In this document: in pieces, positions 50,976 through 56,225 of the stretch
Layout: every line of letters starts with the position of its first letter
How positions within the stretch are numbered: position 1 is the first letter of the stretch
Assembly (NCBI GenBank): GCA_023398575.1
Contig: JAEWSC010000008.1
Coordinates: 1 to 56,225 of the forward strand
DNA from: Bacillota bacterium
GTDB taxonomy: Bacteria > Bacillota > Clostridia > Christensenellales > Aristaeellaceae
Direction: 5' to 3'
DNA length: 56,225 nucleotides
The notes under the pieces: model-generated
Database searches by the model: none
What the model was told of the DNA's origin: nothing
What the model saw: the letters and a program-made list of their open reading frames with translations, nothing else
Program-made: the position numbers and the translations under genes

Positions 50976-51082
50976 AACACTTAGGGGGAGGCATCCGCTT
51001 GCATAAAGCTCCGAAATGATTTTTTGCACGCCGCGATAACGCGGCTGTTTTGACGTGCAAAAAATGATAAAAGGAGCTTTTT
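50976..51082 (+). promoter_or_regulatory. Probable translational attenuator leader of the MFS gene
   Basis: The leader carries a strong SD (AGGGGGAGG, 50983-50991), a 6-codon ORF (TTG start, LHKAPK, 50999-51019), and a large hairpin: AAAGCTCC (51005-51012) with GGAGCTTT (51073-51080), ATTTTTTGCACG (51019-51030) with CGTGCAAAAAAT (51054-51065), and inner CCGCG/CGCGG. The right arm holds the MFS SD; the left arm is coded by the small ORF, so a ribosome on it would expose the SD, as in erm/cat leaders. Confidence 0.65.
50999..51019 (+). CDS. Possible 6-aa leader peptide upstream of the MFS gene
   Basis: TTG at 50999, 7 bases after AGGGGGAGG, reads (f)M-H-K-A-P-K then TGA. The AAA-GCT-CC bases are also the left arm of the hairpin that hides the SD of the MFS gene. 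Confidence 0.45.
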   Translation: MHKAPK

Positions 51083-52249
51083 ATGTTTGCGAAAAACCGC
51101 AGGCTTTTCTACGTCATTGCTCTTTTTCAGGGCATGGTCTTCTATGGGTCTATTGCTACCCTCTACCGGCAGGCTAGCGGACTGACTGTTTTTCATATTA
51201 CGTTGATTGAAAGCATCTCCCTGGTTCTCATGCTGCTGATGGAAATCCCCTGGGGGTATGCTGCCGACAGAATCGGTTATAAAAAAACCATTGTGCTGTG
51301 CAACCTTATGTTCTGCCTGTCCAAGCTGGTTTTCTGGCAGGCGGATACTTTCTTTGCCTTTCTTGCGGAAAGATTAATGCTTTCCATCGTGCTATCCGGT
51401 CTATCCGGCTGTGATAGTGCTTTTTTGTATGCAAACATGGGGAACAAAAATCCAAAAAGAGTGTTTGCCATTTATTCAGCTTTGGGTACGGCCGGGCTGC
51501 TTTTTGCGGCGGTGATATTTTCTTTGTTTCTATATGCAAACTATCGGCTGACGGCCTTTCTTACTTTCATCGCTTACGGTATTGCGTTTTTCCTTTCACT
51601 CTTTTTATCAGACAAAAGAGACAGGACGGAGAACGAGGTTAGGGAGCCTCTGGCACTGCCGGTGTTGCTGCGGACGGTGGTTTCTGACAAGCGCTTTGTT
51701 TGCTACCTTGTGGCGTGCGCTTTCCTGATGGAAACCGGTCAGACTGTCACGGTATTTTTAAGCCAGCTGCAATATCAAAAAAGCGGTATTCCTGTGAAGT
51801 GGTTCGGGTACCTGTATCTTTTGCTGACGGCAGCCGGTATGATTGCCATGAGCGCGGTGGCATTCGGAAAAAAGCTTGGGGAAAAGGGACTGATACTGGT
51901 AGCAGCACTTTTCTGCCTTCTGCTCTATGCTTCCAGCAATGCTATTGTAAGCGTTGCCGGCATCATTGGTATCCGCATTGCCGCATCCCTTTTGTATCCG
52001 CTGATGGAGGATGCGAAAAACAAGCAGGTGAAGCACGCCAATCGAGCTACCGTGCTTTCGGGATACGCCATGCTGATGAGCTTTGCAGGCATCTTCACAA
52101 ACCTTGTATTTGGCTGGCTTTCGGATTTGGGCATCGGCTATGCCATGCTGTTTGGTATGATACTGAATATCATGGGATTTTTCCTGGTGCGCAGGGTCAG
52201 GCGCAGCAGCTCAGATGCGGCCAACGCACAAGAACACCCGACTCTATAA
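51083..52249 (+). CDS. MFS transporter (drug-efflux type)
   Basis: Protein of 388 residues with 12 membrane helices and the MFS loop 2-3 motif (WGYAADRIGYKKTIVLCN). Small MFS of the kind often linked to drug or metabolite export; substrate unknown. SD AAGGAG at 51071 is inside a leader hairpin. Confidence 0.88.
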   Translation: MFAKNRRLFYVIALFQGMVFYGSIATLYRQASGLTVFHITLIESISLVLMLLMEIPWGYAADRIGYKKTIVLCNLMFCLSKLVFWQADTFFAFLAERLMLSIVLSGLSGCDSAFLYANMGNKNPKRVFAIYSALGTAGLLFAAVIFSLFLYANYRLTAFLTFIAYGIAFFLSLFLSDKRDRTENEVREPLALPVLLRTVVSDKRFVCYLVACAFLMETGQTVTVFLSQLQYQKSGIPVKWFGYLYLLLTAAGMIAMSAVAFGKKLGEKGLILVAALFCLLLYASSNAIVSVAGIIGIRIAASLLYPLMEDAKNKQVKHANRATVLSGYAMLMSFAGIFTNLVFGWLSDLGIGYAMLFGMILNIMGFFLVRRVRRSSSDAANAQEHPTL

Positions 52250-52256
52250 AAAAATC

Positions 52257-52285
52257 TTGCAAAAGCAACTGAAATTGCCTATAAT
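52257..52285 (+). promoter_or_regulatory. Promoter of the serS T-box leader
   Basis: TTGCAA (52257-52262), 17-base spacer, perfect TATAAT (52280-52285). Confidence 0.7.
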
Positions 52286-52291
52286 AGAGCC

Positions 52292-52526
52292 AATTCCATG
52301 AGGCTATGAACGGACCATGTTTTCTTTCCGATTTGAAGAGAGCTGCCGGCTGGTGCAAGGCAGCACGGAGGAAGGCTTTCCATCCGGGAGCCGGCGGCGA
52401 ACGGCCGCGGGGAGCGCCCCATACAGCGCTGCGAGTGGGATGTGATAAACGCATCCAATCGGGGTGGCAACGCGGATTCGTCCGTCCCTTTCAGTGGCAA
52501 CACTGGAAAGGGACGGCTTTTTTATT
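52292..52526 (+). ncRNA. T-box riboswitch (serine) controlling serS
   Basis: Stem I region GAGAGCTGCCGGCTGGTGCA, specifier TCC (52379-52381) five bases before GGAGC, T-box core GGGGTGGCAACGCGG (52461-52475), and a terminator CCGTCCCTTTCAGTG/CACTGGAAAGGGACGG followed by CTTTTTT (52482-52523). The bulge UGGC would pair with a G73 discriminator, which fits tRNA-Ser. Uncharged tRNA-Ser would favour the antiterminator and switch serS on. Confidence 0.92.
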
Positions 52527-52588
52527 CAGCCGGAATACCCCCGTACATCCGGCAAAACGACGCGGCCTGGCCGCAAGGAGGGAATCAT

Positions 52589-53857
52589 ATGCTGGACCTG
52601 CGCAAAATCAGGCAAAACCCCCAAATCTTAACCGATGCCCTTGCAAAGCGGGGCAAGAACATTTCTCTGGATAGCTTTTTGCAGGCGGATGAAAATCGGC
52701 GTGGGCTGATGGCCCAATCGGAAAACCTCAAAAACCGCCGCAATGAGGCCAGCAAGGAAATCGCAAATATCAAGCGTACTGGCGGAGACGCCCAGCCCAT
52801 CATGGACGAAATGAAAAAGGTGGGCGAGGAAATTACCCAACTGGATGCGCAGATCGCCGTGCTGGATGAGCAGATGGAGCAGTTTTTGCTGACCGTGCCC
52901 AACATTCCCGGCGATACCGTGCCGGTAGGCCGGGATGAAAAGGAGAACGTGGAGCAGCGCCGCTGGGGCACGCCGCGTGTTTTCCCCTGGGAACCCAAGC
53001 CCCACTGGGACATTGGCACTGATCTTGGCATTCTCGATTTTGACACCGCGGCCAAGGTATCCGGCGCCCGGTTCACCTTCTACCGCGGCTTAGGCGCACG
53101 TTTGGAGCGGGCTATTATCAACTTCTTCCTGAATACCCATGTGGATTCGGGCTACGACGAGGTGTATCCCCCCTATATGGTCAACCGCGCCAGCATGACC
53201 GGTACCGGCCAATTGCCCAAGTTTGAGGAGGATGCCTACAAGGTGGATCAGGACACCTTTTTGATTCCCACTGCTGAGGTACCTGTAACAAACATGTACC
53301 GGGATATGATTCTGGATGGCGCTCAGCTGCCCATACGCCATTGCGCATATTCCACCTGCTTCAGGGCGGAGGCCGGCAGCGCCGGCCGGGACACCCGGGG
53401 GCTGATTCGCCAGCACCAGTTTAACAAGGTCGAAATGGTGAAGATCACCAAGCCTGAGCAAAGCTACGACGAACTGGAGAGCATGACAAAGCAGGCGGAA
53501 AAGGTGCTGGAACTATTGGGCCTGCCCCACCGGGTGGTTTGCCTGTGCACTGGGGATATGGGCTTCTCGGCTGCGAAAACCTATGATATTGAGGTGTGGA
53601 TGCCTAGCTATAACCGGTATGTGGAAATTTCCAGCTGTTCCAACTGTGAGGAGTTCCAGGCTCGCCGGGCGGGCATCCGCTACCGTGACAGTGTCAAAGA
53701 TAAGCCGCAGTTTGCCCATACACTAAACGGCAGCGGCGTGGCGGTTGGCCGCACGGTGGCCGCCATATTGGAAAACTTCCAGAATGAAGATGGGACTGTC
53801 ACCATACCCGAAGTGCTGATTCCCTATATGGGCATAAATAAAATTTGCAAAAGATAG
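52589..53857 (+). CDS. serS: Seryl-tRNA synthetase
   Basis: Protein of 422 residues. N-terminal tRNA-binding coiled coil (about 25-105), then the class II core with motif 2 CFRAEAGSAGRDTRGLIRQH and motif 3 NGSGVAVGRTVAAILEN. Charges tRNA-Ser. ATG 52589 follows AAGGAGGG; the open frame upstream lies in the T-box leader. Confidence 0.98.
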   Translation: MLDLRKIRQNPQILTDALAKRGKNISLDSFLQADENRRGLMAQSENLKNRRNEASKEIANIKRTGGDAQPIMDEMKKVGEEITQLDAQIAVLDEQMEQFLLTVPNIPGDTVPVGRDEKENVEQRRWGTPRVFPWEPKPHWDIGTDLGILDFDTAAKVSGARFTFYRGLGARLERAIINFFLNTHVDSGYDEVYPPYMVNRASMTGTGQLPKFEEDAYKVDQDTFLIPTAEVPVTNMYRDMILDGAQLPIRHCAYSTCFRAEAGSAGRDTRGLIRQHQFNKVEMVKITKPEQSYDELESMTKQAEKVLELLGLPHRVVCLCTGDMGFSAAKTYDIEVWMPSYNRYVEISSCSNCEEFQARRAGIRYRDSVKDKPQFAHTLNGSGVAVGRTVAAILENFQNEDGTVTIPEVLIPYMGINKICKR

Positions 53858-53866
53858 GAGCTTACC

Positions 53867-54550
53867 GTGCAAGGATGTAATCCCATTTTAATGGTAGCCC
53901 CAGGTACAATTGCACCCTGCGGGCTGCCCATGATACTGTTTGATTTTGATGGTACGCTGGTTGACAGCATGGAGCTTTGTGTTAAGGAGATTGAAGAAAC
54001 CTATAAGGCCATGGACTTGCCTGTGCCGCCTCGAGCAGTGCTTGAAAAATGTAATGGTCCAACCATTGAGCAAGCGGCGGAGATTTTGGGATTACCTAAG
54101 CACCTGCATTTGGATTATGTCAGGATACGCAACGGATTACAAATGACGCTGATGGCATCCTGCCAGAAAATCTATCCCGGCATTGTGAATATGCTCAAAG
54201 CGTTGAGCACCTGTGCCTTTATGTGTATAGTTAGCAATGGCGGGCAGGAGTATATTGATAAATCCGTTGATAATTGGGGGATTAGACATTACTTCTTGAA
54301 AGCCCTTGGCGGCAGGCCTGGTTTCACCAAAGCCCAGGTGATTGCGGAGCTTTTGCGGGAGCTTAACCCCATTCGGACGGTGATGGTCGGAGATCGGCTG
54401 ACTGATATTCAGGCGGGCCGGGAAAATGGGCTATATACCATTGCAGCGGCCTACGGCTTTGGCTCTCCTGAGGAATGGCGGGAGGCTGACCGCATCGCCG
54501 ATACTGTGGATGAACTGTTCAACCTTTGCCTGCAATTTTGCGGGCGGTAA
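53867..54550 (+). CDS. HAD-IA family phosphatase (phosphoglycolate phosphatase-like)
   Basis: Protein of 227 residues. Motif I LFDFDGTLVDSM, motif II IVSNGGQEY, motif IV MVGDRLTDIQAGRENG. The cap and length match Gph/YkrA-type enzymes; substrate unknown. GTG start at 53867 follows AGGAG; an in-frame ATG at 53930 (before LFDFDGT) is possible. It begins 9 bases after serS and may be co-transcribed. Confidence 0.88.
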   Translation: MQGCNPILMVAPGTIAPCGLPMILFDFDGTLVDSMELCVKEIEETYKAMDLPVPPRAVLEKCNGPTIEQAAEILGLPKHLHLDYVRIRNGLQMTLMASCQKIYPGIVNMLKALSTCAFMCIVSNGGQEYIDKSVDNWGIRHYFLKALGGRPGFTKAQVIAELLRELNPIRTVMVGDRLTDIQAGRENGLYTIAAAYGFGSPEEWREADRIADTVDELFNLCLQFCGR

Positions 54551-54556
54551 AATAAC

Positions 54557-54581
54557 AAAGGCGGCCACGCGGCCGCCTTTT
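54557..54581 (+). terminator. Terminator of the serS-HAD unit
   Basis: AAAGGCGGCC pairs with GGCCGCCTTT, followed by TTCC. Symmetric, possibly bidirectional. Confidence 0.75.
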
Positions 54582-54660
54582 CCTGTTTTGGAAGGTATAA
54601 TTAGTGGAAAAGGCAAACAGGGCAGTATGCTTTGGCATATACGCAAATTACAATAACAGA

Positions 54661-56225
54661 TTAAAACAATTTCGATGCGACAATATCCCATATAGACTGA
54701 AAAAGGATAAACGCCATGCAGCCATGGCCCATATAGTAATAGAGGCGGTGGTCCATATGGTTAACGATTTTGGGAGACCCAACCAAAAACAGCGCCGGGA
54801 ATATCAAGGGCAATAAGTAACGCGGTTGACAGCCATTTACCGTATGTAATCCAACCGGTGTAAACGCAATATACAGTGAAATGGCCAGCGCAAATACTGT
54901 AATCAGGCAGGCAGACCAGGTGAAAAGACGTGTCCCTGCATTCAGTGTAAACTTATCACTATCGGCCTTGTCTGTAACTGCAATCAAGAGCAGCAGACAA
55001 GCGGCGTAGATGGCCGACTTGGTCAGGCCAAGATAGGCAAAGATGGATAAAACTTCTCCCATGCTGGAAAAGGAGAGGTATTGCTTGATAAAGCCGAAGA
55101 TCGTCTTTATAAAGCCAATGGGATCGGTCAATATATAATGTATCTGACCGGATACACTTACCGTTTCGCCACCTCGAATATCTCCATCACCAACCGAGCC
55201 CATTCGAACCATCAAAAAGGATGCAGCAATCACCAAGGCAACCGCAATTACGGAAAACACATAGGCCATATGCTGTTTCCGCGTTGCAAACTTTGAACGG
55301 CCTAAAAATAGGAACGGCAGCAAAAGTGGTATGTAAGGTTGTTTGGGTAAACACGCCAGCAGCATAGAGCCCAGCATGACAAAGGCCGTCATAAGGGTCA
55401 TTTTCTTTTCAGGCTGCTGGAGCTGGGAAAAATAGGTAGCAAAAGCAAGCATAGCCCATGCTGTCACCCAGAAGTCGTAGGAGTAGACCGTTGCCAGCAA
55501 AAAGGGCGTAGGCATACACGCAATGGCGGCCATCAGCATTTTCCCAGACTGCAGCTTGCGTATGGCGAAATAGATGATGACAGTATAGGCAACAAGATTG
55601 CCCAACTTCCCAAATAGAAATATCCAATGAAAAGAAAGACCCAGTGCCCTGGCAAGGGCCATGCCCAAACCGGCCGGCCAATGGCCAATAAGCGTAATAA
55701 AACGGTCGATGCCCGCATTGTCAACATAGCCATTGTATCCGTACTCATACATCTCATTCCGCTCTGCGGAAACGTTTTTATTGCCATCAAGGTTCCAGGA
55801 AACAGGTAATGGCGGATCCTGCCAAAGGGTAGTATCTATGGTCGTCATATATACGTTGTCGGGATAGGACTGGCTTAGTGACCAGTAAAAATGAGAAGGT
55901 TCATCCCAAGAGATGAAACTTGCGGACGGTATCAGATAGATGAACAGACAACCCAGAATGAGGATGGTGAAAACGAACAGCTTTTCCGGCTTTGCTTGCG
56001 CTTGCTTGCGTAAAAGGTAAAACACGGCCGCCAAAACCCAGGCGGCAGCGAAAAAGGCCAGCCGGCCAGGATTCAGCACGGTACCCAAGGTGGTAGGACC
56101 GATGCCGGAGATACGCACATAGAGGAATTCCGTCAAAAGTCCTAAGCCGGCAGCGCCAAGCAGTATTCCGGCATTAACAAGCCATCTTAATGGATTTGTT
56201 TTGATGGAAAGGTATGCTTGCGCAA
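54661..56225 (-). CDS. DUF2142 family membrane protein, 5' end outside the window
   Basis: At least 521 residues. The reading frame stays open through the right edge: upstream of the TTG at 56136 it continues AQAYLSIKTNPLRWLVNAGI, a likely membrane helix, so the true start lies beyond 56225. About 12 membrane helices; between helices the FISWDEPSHFYW motif (Asp/Glu in the first outside loop) is typical of DUF2142, a family that resembles glycosyltransferases acting on lipid-linked sugars. Function unknown. No partner visible in the window. Confidence 0.82.
   Translation of the reverse strand, partial: AQAYLSIKTNPLRWLVNAGILLGAAGLGLLTEFLYVRISGIGPTTLGTVLNPGRLAFFAAAWVLAAVFYLLRKQAQAKPEKLFVFTILILGCLFIYLIPSASFISWDEPSHFYWSLSQSYPDNVYMTTIDTTLWQDPPLPVSWNLDGNKNVSAERNEMYEYGYNGYVDNAGIDRFITLIGHWPAGLGMALARALGLSFHWIFLFGKLGNLVAYTVIIYFAIRKLQSGKMLMAAIACMPTPFLLATVYSYDFWVTAWAMLAFATYFSQLQQPEKKMTLMTAFVMLGSMLLACLPKQPYIPLLLPFLFLGRSKFATRKQHMAYVFSVIAVALVIAASFLMVRMGSVGDGDIRGGETVSVSGQIHYILTDPIGFIKTIFGFIKQYLSFSSMGEVLSIFAYLGLTKSAIYAACLLLLIAVTDKADSDKFTLNAGTRLFTWSACLITVFALAISLYIAFTPVGLHTVNGCQPRYLLPLIFPALFLVGSPKIVNHMDHRLYYYMGHGCMAFILFQSIWDIVASKLF

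Overview
This is a 56 kb piece of what looks like the chromosome of an anaerobic, low-oxygen-adapted Firmicute of class Clostridia (moderate GC). The support is: two T-box riboswitches, an Nfn-type electron-bifurcating oxidoreductase pair, a radical SAM enzyme, strong AAGGAGG ribosome binding sites, TTGACA/TATAAT promoters, a YtrA-type GntR operon, and Firmicute family genes (XpaC/TelA, CotH, DUF1697, DUF2200). Family-level placement (for example Christensenellales) is only a guess. No rRNA, tRNA, CRISPR array or complete mobile element is visible.

Layout. 0-7.7 kb: a sigma factor with a long C-terminal extension, an XpaC-TelA-LemA-TPM envelope/stress cluster, an orphan response regulator with a non-canonical receiver, and a VanY-like protein that has lost its zinc ligands. 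8-13.2 kb: an ABC exporter pair, a lipase, a phosphoribosyltransferase and a radical SAM protein. 13.3-19.6 kb: the complete F-type ATP synthase operon on the minus strand (atpI-B-E-F-[H'A]-G-D-C), in which delta is reduced to its C-terminal domain and fused to alpha. 19.9-23.5 kb: ThuA-like protein, NfnA/NfnB-like pair and a GNAT. 23.6-32.6 kb: MATE pump, GntR-controlled ABC exporter, DinB, DUF1697, tandem HD/HD-GYP protein and a three-gene ABC-2 exporter. 32.6-37.4 kb: short MutS2 with a long structured leader, a hypothetical gene, a candidate oriC with DnaA boxes, and dnaA. 37.4-56.2 kb: M16 protease, T-box-controlled leuS, two tandem CotH paralogues, several small genes, a zinc/manganese-type ABC pair without a binding protein, an XRE regulator with a repeat solenoid, an MFS pump behind a probable translational attenuator, T-box-controlled serS, a HAD phosphatase and the 3' part of a DUF2142 membrane protein.

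The most unusual items are: (1) the delta-CTD/alpha fusion, which predicts three delta C-terminal domains per F1; (2) the mutS2 leader, with its own promoter, an 11-codon upstream ORF on a perfect SD, a long closed hairpin and one or two terminators just before mutS2; (3) the MFS leader, in which a 6-codon ORF lies over the arm that masks the pump's ribosome binding site; (4) two probable pseudo-domains (receiver and VanY); (5) an origin region in which dnaA is followed by an M16 protease and not by dnaN. Everything here is read by eye; no alignment, folding or database search was run.
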